Source: Clostridiales bacterium UBA6981
GTDB lineage: Bacteria > Bacillota > Clostridia > Oscillospirales > Oscillospiraceae
Reading direction: 5' to 3'
DNA length: 13,059 nucleotides
Assembly: GCA_002450075.1 (NCBI GenBank)
Contig: DJYJ01000018.1
Span: 1-13,059 of the forward strand
The translations under genes were made by a program, and so were the position numbers. Within the stretch, counting starts at the first letter, position 1. Each line of letters starts with the position of its first letter. The notes under the pieces are model-generated. The model was given only the letters and a program-made list of their open reading frames with translations, ran no database searches and was not told where the DNA came from. Shown here one piece after another: positions 1-7,670 of the stretch.

Positions 1-968
1 ATCTGGCTGCCCCATTCGATCTTCATCTGCACGCCCTTGATGTCGCTGATCTTTTCGAGATGCTCGCGCTCCTTGATCTCGGCGAGGCGCGCGCGCAGCA
101 TGTTTTTGCAGTTCTCGAGGTTCTGGAAGTGGCTGCGCTCGACCTGGCTCGATACGACGATGCCTGTCGGGATGTGGGTCAGACGCACGGCCGAGGAGGT
201 CTTGTTGACCTTCTGCCCGCCGGCGCCGGAGGAACGGAACACGTCCATCTTGATATCCTCGTCGCGCAGCTCGATCTCGCCGGGGTCGGCGATCTCGGGC
301 ATGACCTCGACCGCGGCGAAGGAGGTGTGCCGCCGGCCGGCCGCGTCAAAGGGGCTGACGCGCACGAGCCGGTGGATGCCGTGCTCGCTCTTCAAAAAGC
401 CGTAGGCGTTCTCGCCCTCGATCATGATCGTGGCGCTCTTGATGCCGGCCTCGTCGCCGTCGAGATAGTCCATGACCTTGACCTTGTAGCCGTGGCGGTC
501 GGCCCACATGTTGTACATGCGGTAGAGCATCGAGGCCCAGTCCTGCGCCTCGGTCCCGCCGGCGCCGGCGTGGAAGGTCAGGATCGCGTTGTTCGCGTCG
601 TATTCGCCGGTTAAGAGCGTCGAGAGACGCATCGACTCGGCCTTTTCGGAGAAGGCGGCGAACTCGCTCTGCAGCTCGGAGAGCATCGACTCGTCGTTCT
701 CCTCGATGGCCATTTCGCACAGCGTATACATATCGTCCCACGAGGCGCAGAGCTTTTCATAGCTCTCGACCTTTCCCTTGAGGGTCTTGAGCCGCTTCTG
801 CACCTTCTGGGATTTCTCCACGTCGTTCCAGAAGCCGTCGCGCGCGCTCATCGCCTCGAGCTCCTCGATCTCCTTGCGGGCGGGCTCAAGCTTCAGCGCG
901 CCGCGCAGCACCTCGAGCGTGGGCTTGGCGGCGTTCAGTTTGGCTTTATATTCTTCAAATTCAAGCAT
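1..968 (-). CDS. prfB: Peptide chain release factor 2 (RF2), C-terminus outside window
   Basis: RF2 recognises UGA and UAA stop codons in the ribosomal A site and triggers hydrolysis of peptidyl-tRNA. The first 322 residues are in the window; the family is about 365-370, so some 45 C-terminal residues lie beyond position 1. Visible landmarks are the RF2-specific stop-codon tripeptide Ser205-Pro206-Phe207 (RF1 has PxT instead) and the catalytic Gly250-Gly251-Gln252 in SGAGGQKVNKT. The ATG at 966-968 follows AGGAG about 11 nt upstream. The usual in-frame UGA and CUU-UGA programmed frameshift site near codon 25 is absent: the region reads LRGALKLEPARKEI in one frame, so the gene lacks that autoregulation. 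It is transcribed divergently from prs. Confidence 0.97.
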   Translation of the reverse strand, partial: MLEFEEYKAKLNAAKPTLEVLRGALKLEPARKEIEELEAMSARDGFWNDVEKSQKVQKRLKTLKGKVESYEKLCASWDDMYTLCEMAIEENDESMLSELQSEFAAFSEKAESMRLSTLLTGEYDANNAILTFHAGAGGTEAQDWASMLYRMYNMWADRHGYKVKVMDYLDGDEAGIKSATIMIEGENAYGFLKSEHGIHRLVRVSPFDAAGRRHTSFAAVEVMPEIADPGEIELRDEDIKMDVFRSSGAGGQKVNKTSSAVRLTHIPTGIVVSSQVERSHFQNLENCKNMLRARLAEIKEREHLEKISDIKGVQMKIEWGSQ

Positions 969-1006
969 TTTGTTCCCTACTCCTGATGATCAGTCTTAAC
1001 TTCAAT

Positions 1007-1035
1007 ATTATATACAAAATTCCATCACTTGTAAA
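1007..1035 (-). promoter_or_regulatory. SigA-type promoter of prfB
   Basis: Read on the minus strand there is a -35 box TTTACA (1030-1035), a 17-bp spacer and a perfect -10 box TATAAT (1007-1012). Transcription would start near position 1000, giving a leader of about 30 nt before the prfB ATG. The boxes and spacing are seen directly; activity is inferred. Confidence 0.8.
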
Positions 1036-1118
1036 TCCGTAATTTTATCAGCTTTTTCACCCTGCAAAGCGGGCTTTTTCTCTTCCCAACACGGCGAAAG
1101 TATGGTAAACTTAACCTG

Positions 1119-1127
1119 TATGATAAT
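1119..1127 (+). promoter_or_regulatory. Possible -10 region for the prs operon
   Basis: TATGATAAT at 1119-1127 resembles a -10 element about 60 nt before the prs start. The matching -35 region is poor: GAAAGT lies 17 bp upstream of TATGAT. It is the best plus-strand candidate in the 216-bp gap between prfB and prs. A promoter must exist here because prfB points the other way, but this exact position is uncertain. Confidence 0.3.
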
Positions 1128-1184
1128 GTCCTCCCGTCGCGCAGGGAAAAGCGGCGGAAAATAAACGATATGAGGAGAAAAAAG

Positions 1185-2147
1185 ATGATCGCACACGGCA
1201 AAGAAATCAAAGTGTTCTGCGGCAACTCCAACCCCGAGCTGGCCGAAGAGATCTGCAGCCAGCTTTACACCAAGCTCGGCGATGCCTCCGTTTCCCAGTT
1301 CGCCGACGGCGAGTGCTCCATTTCCGTGGCGGAGCCCGTCCGCGGCAAGGACGTCTTTATCGTGCAGTCCACCTGCAACCCGGTCAACGACCATCTGATG
1401 GAAATGCTGGTCATGATCGATGCGATGCGCCGCGCCTCCGCCGGCCGCGTCACTGCCGTGATCCCCTATTTCGGCTATGCCCGACAGGACCGCAAGGCCA
1501 AGAGCCGCGATCCGATCTCGGCCAAGCTCGTGGCGAACCTGATCACCGCCGCCGGCGCCGACCGCGTCCTGACGATGGACCTTCACGCCGCCCAGATCCA
1601 GGGCTTCTTTGACATCCCCGTGGACAACCTGATGGGCGCCCACCTGTTTGCCAAGCACTATATCAAGCAGTTCGGCAAGAACAACGAGGAGATCATGGTC
1701 GTCTCCCCCGACGTCGGCAGCACCGCCCGCGCCCGCGCCTTCTCGATGAAGCTGGGCGTGAACATGGCGATCGTCGACAAGCGCCGCGAAAAGGCCAACC
1801 AGAGCGAGGTCATGAACATCATCGGCAACGTCGAGGGCAAGAAGTGCATCCTGCTCGACGACATCGTCGACACGGCCGGCTCGCTCGTCGGCGCCGCCAA
1901 GGCGATCTCCGAGATCGGCGGAGCCAAGGAGGTCTACGCCTGCGCCACCCACGGCGTGCTCTCCGGCCCGGCGCTCGACCGCATCGAGAACAGCTGCATC
2001 AAGGAGCTGCTCTTCCTCGACACGATCCCCTATCCCGCCGACCGCCCCAAGTGCGACAAGATCCGCTACCTCTCCACCGCCTCCGTGTTTGCCGAGGCGA
2101 TCCGCAGGATCTACGAAGAGGTCTCGATCTCCAGTCTGTTTGACTGA
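1185..2147 (+). CDS. prs: Ribose-phosphate pyrophosphokinase (PRPP synthetase, class I)
   Basis: Transfers pyrophosphate from ATP to ribose-5-phosphate, making PRPP for purine, pyrimidine, NAD, histidine and tryptophan synthesis. At 320 residues it has the normal length. Seen motifs: the YARQDRK catalytic/ATP region at 98-104; the divalent-cation motif DLHAAQIQGFF at 132-142; the DKRRE catalytic loop at 198-202; and the PRPP loop DDIVDTAGS at 225-233. An in-frame ATG at 1170 exists, but GAGGAG (1172-1177) sits 7 nt before the ATG at 1185, which is therefore preferred. It heads the plus-strand operon, with pth following after 24 bp; prs next to pth is a common Firmicutes arrangement. Confidence 0.97.
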   Translation: MIAHGKEIKVFCGNSNPELAEEICSQLYTKLGDASVSQFADGECSISVAEPVRGKDVFIVQSTCNPVNDHLMEMLVMIDAMRRASAGRVTAVIPYFGYARQDRKAKSRDPISAKLVANLITAAGADRVLTMDLHAAQIQGFFDIPVDNLMGAHLFAKHYIKQFGKNNEEIMVVSPDVGSTARARAFSMKLGVNMAIVDKRREKANQSEVMNIIGNVEGKKCILLDDIVDTAGSLVGAAKAISEIGGAKEVYACATHGVLSGPALDRIENSCIKELLFLDTIPYPADRPKCDKIRYLSTASVFAEAIRRIYEEVSISSLFD

Positions 2148-2171
2148 TTTTTTTCAGGAGCGAAAACAAGC

Positions 2172-2768
2172 ATGTTTTTCCGAAAAGCAGCCGGGGTAAG
2201 CTGGCTCGTCGTGTTCCTGGGCAACCCGGGACGGGAATATGAAAACACGCGCCACAACGCCGGCTTTCTTGCCGCCGACGCGATGGAAAAGCTGACGGGC
2301 ACCGCGATCAACAAGCTCAAGTTCCACGCCCTGACGGGGCGCTGCACCGTCGGAGGCGAGGACGTGCTGCTCATGAAGCCCCAGACCTATATGAACCTCT
2401 CCGGCGACGCGGTCGGCGAGGCGGCGCGCTTTTACAAGATCCCGGCGGAAAAGGTCATCGTCGTCTCGGACGAGACCGCGCTGCCGATCGGGCGGCTCCG
2501 CGTGCGCCGCAGCGGCTCGGCCGGCGGGCACAACGGCCTGAAGAGCATCATCGCCGCTCTCGGCGGCGAGAATTTCCCCCGCATCCGTCTCGGCGTCGGC
2601 GGCAAGCCGCACGAGGACTATGACATGCGCGACTGGGTGCTCTCCCGCGTCACGGGGCAGGATCTCGAGGCGCTCACCGATGCGGCGCAGCGCGCGGCAA
2701 AGGCCGCCGTGTGCTACATCGAAAACGGCCCGGACAGGGCCATGAACGAGTTCAATCAGGGAAAATAA
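2172..2768 (+). CDS. pth: Peptidyl-tRNA hydrolase
   Basis: Cleaves peptidyl-tRNA dropped from stalled ribosomes, freeing tRNA; a cytoplasmic, usually essential enzyme. The 198 residues match the family (about 185-200). Catalytic and binding residues are visible: Asn18 in GNPG, His28 in TRHNAGF, Asn75 in TYMNLSG, Asp100 at the position of the E. coli catalytic Asp93 partner, and His120-Asn121 in GSAGGHNGLKS. The ATG at 2172 lies 11 nt after AGGAG (2156-2160), a slightly long spacing. The ten residues before the conserved WLVVFLGNPG core are an extra N-terminal extension, so a start nearer the core is not fully excluded. It is co-oriented with prs and glgC. Confidence 0.95.
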   Translation: MFFRKAAGVSWLVVFLGNPGREYENTRHNAGFLAADAMEKLTGTAINKLKFHALTGRCTVGGEDVLLMKPQTYMNLSGDAVGEAARFYKIPAEKVIVVSDETALPIGRLRVRRSGSAGGHNGLKSIIAALGGENFPRIRLGVGGKPHEDYDMRDWVLSRVTGQDLEALTDAAQRAAKAAVCYIENGPDRAMNEFNQGK

Positions 2769-2830
2769 GACACGGTCTCTATCCCTTTGAAAAAACGGAA
2801 AATCAAATCAGAAGAAAGAAGCGTGGAAGA

Positions 2831-4024
2831 ATGAAGAAAAGCTGTATTGCCATGCTCCTCGCCGGCGGACAGGGCTCGCGCTTGTACGCGCTGACGCAGG
2901 ACGTGGCAAAGCCGAGCGTTCCCTTTGGCGGTAAGTACCGCATCATTGATTTCCCCCTTTCCAACTGCGCAAACTCCGGCATCGACACCGTCGGCGTGCT
3001 GACCCAGTATCGCCCGCTGAAGCTCAACAGCTACATCGGCAACGGCCAGCCCTGGGACCTCGACGTCTCCGACGGCGGCGTGTACATCCTGCCGCCCTAT
3101 CTCGGCGCCCATGAGCAGGGCTCCTGGTTCTCCGGCACGGCCAACGCCATCTACCAGAACATCGCCTTTATCGAGATGTACGATCCGGACAACGTGCTGA
3201 TCCTCTCCGGCGACCATATCTATAAGATGGACTATGCCGAGATGCTGCGCGCCCATCTCGAAAACGACGCCGCCTGCACGATCGCCGTGCAGCAGGTCTC
3301 GATGGCCGAGGCCACGCGCATGGGCATCATGAGCGTGGACGAGCACGACTTCATCACCGAATTTGAGGAAAAGCCCAAGCAGCCCAAGAGCGATCTCGCC
3401 TCGATGGGCATTTACATATTCAACTGGAAGAAGCTGCGCGAGGCGCTCATCGCCGATGAGAACGACCCGAACTCCAGCAAGGACTTCGGCAAGAACATCA
3501 TCCCGAAGATGCTCGCCGCGGGCGAGCGGATGCTGGCCTATCGCTTCCGCGGTTACTGGCGCGACGTCGGCACGATCACCTCGCTGTGGGACGCCAACAT
3601 GGACATGCTCTCGACGGATCTTATAAACCTCTTTGATCCCGACTGGCCCATCAGCTCGCGCAGCCCGATCTGCCCGCCGCACTTCGCCGGCAAGGACGCG
3701 AAGATCATCCACTCGATCGTTACCGAGGGCTGCGAGATCTACGGCGAGGTCGAAAACTCCGTGCTCTCGTCCTCCGTCCGCGTGGGCGAAGGCGCAAAGG
3801 TGCTCTACAGCGTGCTGATGCCCGGCGCCGTCGTCGAGGACGGCGCGGTCGTGGAATACGCGATCGTCGGCGAGAACACCGTCATCGGCAAGGGCGCGCA
3901 CATCGGCGCCGCTCCCGACGGAACGGAGAGCTGGAGCGTTGCGACCTGCGGACCGAACATCACGATCCGCGACGGCGCCGTCGTTCCGGCCGCCGCCATG
4001 ATCTACAACGGCGAGGAGGTTTGA
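2831..4024 (+). CDS. glgC: Glucose-1-phosphate adenylyltransferase, catalytic subunit GlgC
   Basis: Makes ADP-glucose and pyrophosphate from glucose-1-phosphate and ATP, the committed step of bacterial glycogen synthesis. The 397 residues fit the family. Order seen: nucleotide-binding loop GGQGSRL (12-18); KYRIIDFPLSNC (35-46); GDHIYKMDY (127-135) with Asp128 as the expected catalytic base; EEKP (179-182) with the glucose-1-phosphate-binding lysine; YWRDVGT; then a C-terminal left-handed beta-helix with hexapeptide-like repeats from about residue 290. The reading frame stays open upstream into pth, but homology begins at the ATG at 2831. The ribosome site there is weak (purine-rich, no GGAGG). 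It lies 62 bp after pth and 3 bp before glgD. Confidence 0.96.
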   Translation: MKKSCIAMLLAGGQGSRLYALTQDVAKPSVPFGGKYRIIDFPLSNCANSGIDTVGVLTQYRPLKLNSYIGNGQPWDLDVSDGGVYILPPYLGAHEQGSWFSGTANAIYQNIAFIEMYDPDNVLILSGDHIYKMDYAEMLRAHLENDAACTIAVQQVSMAEATRMGIMSVDEHDFITEFEEKPKQPKSDLASMGIYIFNWKKLREALIADENDPNSSKDFGKNIIPKMLAAGERMLAYRFRGYWRDVGTITSLWDANMDMLSTDLINLFDPDWPISSRSPICPPHFAGKDAKIIHSIVTEGCEIYGEVENSVLSSSVRVGEGAKVLYSVLMPGAVVEDGAVVEYAIVGENTVIGKGAHIGAAPDGTESWSVATCGPNITIRDGAVVPAAAMIYNGEEV

Positions 4025-4027
4025 GAA

Positions 4028-5140
4028 ATGAAAGATTTTCACGGAATTATCTTTGCCTACAGCGCCGCACCCGAGCTGCGTGAGCTGGTCACCCACCGCA
4101 CCGCGGCCTCGATGCCGATCTTCGGCCGCTACCGCGTGATCGACTTCTCCCTCTCCTCGCTGATGAACGCGGGCATCCATGACGTCGGCGTCATCATGCA
4201 GCGCGATTACCAGTCGCTGATGGACCACATCCGCAACGGCAAGTCCTGGGACATGAGCCGCAAGGACGGCGGCGTCCGTCTGCTGCCCCCGTTCGGCATG
4301 CCCGGCTACCACAGCGGCAACTACTTCGGCACGATGGAAGCGCTCAACGGCGTGGGCGACTATATCCGCGACATCCCGCAGAAGTATGTCGTGCTGCTGC
4401 TGGGCAACATGTGCGCCAACCTTGATCTGAACGCCGCCGGCGAGCAGCACATCCGCTCCGGCGCGCCGATCACCGCGATCTGCAGCACCCACACCCCGCC
4501 CACTGCGCAGCACCGCTATATCGTCGGCGAGGACGGCTTTGTCAAGACCGCGCGCTTCTACCGCGAGGGCGACGAAGAGGGCTACACCTCGATGGAAGGC
4601 TACATCATCGACAAGGAGCTGCTCGTCCGCATGATGGACGCCTGCGCGGCGGAGAACCATTACCGCTTCCACCGCGACGCGCTGGCGGCCTATCTCGCCG
4701 CGGGCGGCAAGATGGGCGTCTATCTGCACGAGGGCTACTACATGCCCATCCGCTCGGTCGATCTGTACTACCGCGCGAACCGCGATATGCTCGATTCCGA
4801 CAAGCGGCATGATCTCTTCGCGCCGGAGCGTCCGATCCGCACCCGCCACCACTCGCTGGTGAGCACCTATTACGGCGAAAACGCCGTCTCGTCGAACAGC
4901 CTGATCGGCGACAACTGCCGCATCCTCGGCACGGTGGAGAACAGTATCCTCTCCTCCGAGGTCGTCGTCGAGGAGGGCGCCCATCTCAAGGACTGCGTGA
5001 TCATGCGCCGCACCGTGATCGGCAAGGGCGCGCAGCTTGACTGCGTGATCGCCGACAAGGATTGCGTGATCGCGCCCGACACCGCCCTGAAGGGCAACGA
5101 GCGTCTGCCGCTCGTCATCCCCAAGAGCAGCCACATTTGA
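4028..5140 (+). CDS. glgD: GlgD subunit of ADP-glucose pyrophosphorylase
   Basis: A paralogue of GlgC (370 residues) found in Firmicutes, where a GlgC-GlgD complex is generally more active than GlgC alone. The fold is shared: YRVIDFSLSSLMNAGI near 35-50 and C-terminal beta-helix repeats such as GENAVSSNSLIGDNCRI. The catalytic elements are gone: the GGxGxRL loop is replaced by AYSAAPELREL (10-20), and the catalytic Asp of GlgC is Asn127 in GNMCANLD. A non-catalytic or regulatory role follows from the family and these losses. A strong GAGGAGGT (4013-4020) inside the end of glgC gives tight coupling, with only 3 bp between the genes. Confidence 0.94.
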   Translation: MKDFHGIIFAYSAAPELRELVTHRTAASMPIFGRYRVIDFSLSSLMNAGIHDVGVIMQRDYQSLMDHIRNGKSWDMSRKDGGVRLLPPFGMPGYHSGNYFGTMEALNGVGDYIRDIPQKYVVLLLGNMCANLDLNAAGEQHIRSGAPITAICSTHTPPTAQHRYIVGEDGFVKTARFYREGDEEGYTSMEGYIIDKELLVRMMDACAAENHYRFHRDALAAYLAAGGKMGVYLHEGYYMPIRSVDLYYRANRDMLDSDKRHDLFAPERPIRTRHHSLVSTYYGENAVSSNSLIGDNCRILGTVENSILSSEVVVEEGAHLKDCVIMRRTVIGKGAQLDCVIADKDCVIAPDTALKGNERLPLVIPKSSHI

Positions 5141-5194
5141 TACGCAGCGCCAAATAGCGTTTTATCGGCGTTTCGTATAGCAACGATTATACGA

Positions 5195-5227
5195 GCCCGC
5201 GGGGGTCCGCTTCGGACTCCCGCGGGC
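5195..5227. repeat. 15-bp GC-rich hairpin in the glgD-glgP gap
   Basis: The arms 5195-5209 and 5213-5227 pair over 15 bp with one G-T wobble and a 3-nt loop. Neither strand continues into a T tract, so this is not a standard intrinsic terminator. Just before it lies a smaller inverted repeat, CGTATA (5174-5179) with TATACG (5188-5193). The whole 124-bp gap lacks a convincing promoter. Possible roles are an mRNA processing or stability element, or a degraded terminator that tunes glgP against glgCD; the role is inference. Confidence 0.75.
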
Positions 5228-5264
5228 AAAGCAAACCGCAAGACAGATTTCGGAGGACACGAAT

Positions 5265-7670
5265 TTGACCAGCCAGATATCCAAAGATGAAGTGAGAAGC
5301 GCGATAGAGGATCGCCTCTGCGCGTATTTTGCCGTGACGAGCGAGACCGCCACCGACGACCAGATCTTCCAGGCCTCGGCGATGGTGATCCGCGAGATCA
5401 TGAGCCGCCTGCTCGCGGTCGAAAGCCCGCGTGCCAAGAAAAAAGAAGTACATTACATGTCCATGGAATTCCTCATGGGCCGCAGCCTGATGAAGAACGC
5501 CTTCAACCTCGGCATTTCCGAGGCGCTTGTCGGCGCGCTGGAGGACATGGGAAAGAACGCCACGGACATTTTTGAGACCGAGCCCGACGCAGGCCTCGGC
5601 AACGGCGGCCTGGGTCGTCTTGCCGCCTGCTATATGGACAGCATGGCCACGCTCGGCATGGAGGCCACGGGATATTCCATCTGCTATGAGCTCGGCATTT
5701 TCAAGCAGAAGTTTTCCGACGGCCGCCAGACCGAGGTCGCCGACAACTGGCGCCTCGCGTCCGAGGGCTGGCTCGTCCCGCGCTATGACGATGCGGTCGA
5801 GGTCCGCTTCGGCGGCCAGATCTCCGCGCACTGGGACAGCTACGGCCACTACAAGGCCGAGCATACCGACTACACGCCCGTCATCGCGATCCCGCGCGAC
5901 ATGCTGATCGCGGGCTATGAGGGCAAGGAGATCAACAAGCTGCGTCTCTGGGACGCGAAGAGCCCCAGCCAGCTGGACATGTATCTCTTCTCCAACGCCG
6001 AGTACGTCAAGAGCCTGGAGGAGCGCACGATGGCCGAGGTCATCACCAAGGTGCTCTATCCCGCCGACGAAAAGCTCGAGGGCAAGATCCTGCGTCTCAA
6101 GCAGCAGTATTTCTTCGTCTCCGCTACCGCGCAGGACATCGTGCGCAAGCACATCGAAAAGTGGGGCGACATCCGCTCCTTCGGCGAGCACCACACGATC
6201 CAGATCAACGACACGCACCCGACGCTGATCATCCCCGAGCTGATGAGGCTGTTCATGGACGAGCACGGTCTGGGCTGGGACGAGTCCTGGGAGATCGTGA
6301 AGAAGAGCGTTGCCTATACCAACCACACGGTCATGAGCGAGGCGCTCGAGCGCTGGCCCCAGCAGATCATCCAGCAGCTCCTGCCCCGCATCTGGGAGAT
6401 CCTGTGCGAGATCAACCGCCGCTGGGTCAACTATCTCATCTACAACTTCGGCCAGGACGAGCGCGTGGGGCGCAACCTCATCATCCGCGACAACCAGGTG
6501 CTGATGGCCAATCTGTGCCTCGCCGCCTGCTATAAGGTCAACGGCGTGTCCCGTCTGCACGGCGAGATCCTGCGCAACGACCTCTTCCGTGACCTCTGCT
6601 CGCTGCGCCCCGACCACTTTACCTATGTCACCAACGGGATCGACCACCGCCGCTGGCTCGCCCAGATCAACCCCGGCCTGCATAGCCTCATTTGCGAGCT
6701 GCTGGGCGGCGAGGAATACCTGACGCAGCCGGAGAAGCTCGGTGAGCTCGTCCGCTTTGCCGACGACAAGGAGGTCCGCCGCCGCGTGCTGGCCATCAAG
6801 CGTGAGAACAAGCGCCGCTTTGCCGACTTTGCCCGCCGCAACGACAATTTCTCCTTCGATCCCGAGGGCATCATGGACGTCCAGGTCAAGCGTCTGCACG
6901 AGTACAAGCGCCAGCTGCTGTGCGCGATGCACATCGCGAGCCTGCAGCTGCAGCTGCATGACGACCCCAACCGCGACTTTACGCCGCGCACCTTCGTCTT
7001 CGGGGCCAAGGCCGCCGCGGGCTACAAGACGGCCAAGCGCATCATCGAGCTGCTGCTGAGCATGCAGAACGACATCAACAACGACCCCGCCTGCCGCGGC
7101 AAGCTGCAGGTCTATTTCGTGGAGAACTACCGCGTATCCGCGGCTGAGGCCATCGTGCCCGCCGCCCAGGTGTCCGAGCAGATCTCCACCGCCGGCAAGG
7201 AAGCCTCCGGCACCGGCTGCATGAAGCTGATGATGAACGGCGCTGTCACGATCGGCACGCTCGACGGCGCGAACGTGGAGATGTACGAGCGGCTCGGCGA
7301 TGAGAACATGTTCCTCTTCGGCCTGCACACCGATGAGATCGCCCGGCTGAGACAGCAGGGCTATGACCCGGCCCGCGTTGCCTCCCAGGATTGGGAGATC
7401 CAGCGCGTGCTCGACCGCTTCTCCCAGGGCTTCTCCGACGGCAAGAGCTATTCCGATCTCGTGTCCATGCTGCTCTACGGCGGCGACCAGTACATGCTGA
7501 TCGCGGACTACCGTGCTTATGCCGACACGCAGAAGCGCCTCTACGAGCGTCTCGCCGACGAGGACGAGCTCGCCCGTCTTGCGATCATGAACACCGCGAA
7601 GAGCGGCTTCTTTGCCGCTGACCGCGCGATCCGCGAATACGCGCAGAACATATGGCACGTCGACGTGTGA
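5265..7670 (+). CDS. glgP: Glycogen (alpha-1,4-glucan) phosphorylase
   Basis: Releases glucose-1-phosphate from glycogen ends using phosphate and a PLP cofactor. At 801 residues it is full length. Seen: GLGNGGLGR (110-118) in the N-terminal domain; NDTHPTL from 315; KRLHEYKRQLL; and the PLP-lysine region EASGTGCMKLMMNG with Lys654, followed by TIGTLDGANVE. The usual Asn two residues before the PLP lysine is Cys652 here. The start is TTG at 5265: GGAGG (5252-5256) lies 8 nt upstream and no ATG fits the N-terminal homology better. It follows glgD after 124 bp and overlaps the next gene by 19 bp (or 4 bp if that gene starts at GTG 7667). Its product is the substrate of GlgC. Confidence 0.96.
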   Translation: MTSQISKDEVRSAIEDRLCAYFAVTSETATDDQIFQASAMVIREIMSRLLAVESPRAKKKEVHYMSMEFLMGRSLMKNAFNLGISEALVGALEDMGKNATDIFETEPDAGLGNGGLGRLAACYMDSMATLGMEATGYSICYELGIFKQKFSDGRQTEVADNWRLASEGWLVPRYDDAVEVRFGGQISAHWDSYGHYKAEHTDYTPVIAIPRDMLIAGYEGKEINKLRLWDAKSPSQLDMYLFSNAEYVKSLEERTMAEVITKVLYPADEKLEGKILRLKQQYFFVSATAQDIVRKHIEKWGDIRSFGEHHTIQINDTHPTLIIPELMRLFMDEHGLGWDESWEIVKKSVAYTNHTVMSEALERWPQQIIQQLLPRIWEILCEINRRWVNYLIYNFGQDERVGRNLIIRDNQVLMANLCLAACYKVNGVSRLHGEILRNDLFRDLCSLRPDHFTYVTNGIDHRRWLAQINPGLHSLICELLGGEEYLTQPEKLGELVRFADDKEVRRRVLAIKRENKRRFADFARRNDNFSFDPEGIMDVQVKRLHEYKRQLLCAMHIASLQLQLHDDPNRDFTPRTFVFGAKAAAGYKTAKRIIELLLSMQNDINNDPACRGKLQVYFVENYRVSAAEAIVPAAQVSEQISTAGKEASGTGCMKLMMNGAVTIGTLDGANVEMYERLGDENMFLFGLHTDEIARLRQQGYDPARVASQDWEIQRVLDRFSQGFSDGKSYSDLVSMLLYGGDQYMLIADYRAYADTQKRLYERLADEDELARLAIMNTAKSGFFAADRAIREYAQNIWHVDV

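Noticed and set aside
1063..1080. Possible terminator (short GC stem followed by CTTTTTC) between prfB and prs
   Set aside because: The stem is only about 5 bp, and no plus-strand gene upstream would need it.
1170..1184. Earlier ATG for prs
   Set aside because: It overlaps the GAGGAG ribosome site that serves the ATG at 1185, and would itself lack such a site.
2756..5134. 792-codon open frame antisense to glgC and glgD
   Set aside because: It mirrors codon bias of the real GC-rich genes. Its composition is Asp/Val/His/Ala-rich, with no recognisable domain.
5160..5195. Promoter for glgP
   Set aside because: TATAC- and GATTAT-like stretches exist, but no acceptable -35 at 16-18 bp spacing was found.
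5187..7658. 823-codon open frame antisense to glgP
   Set aside because: Same shadow effect; the plus strand encodes a complete phosphorylase with all motifs.
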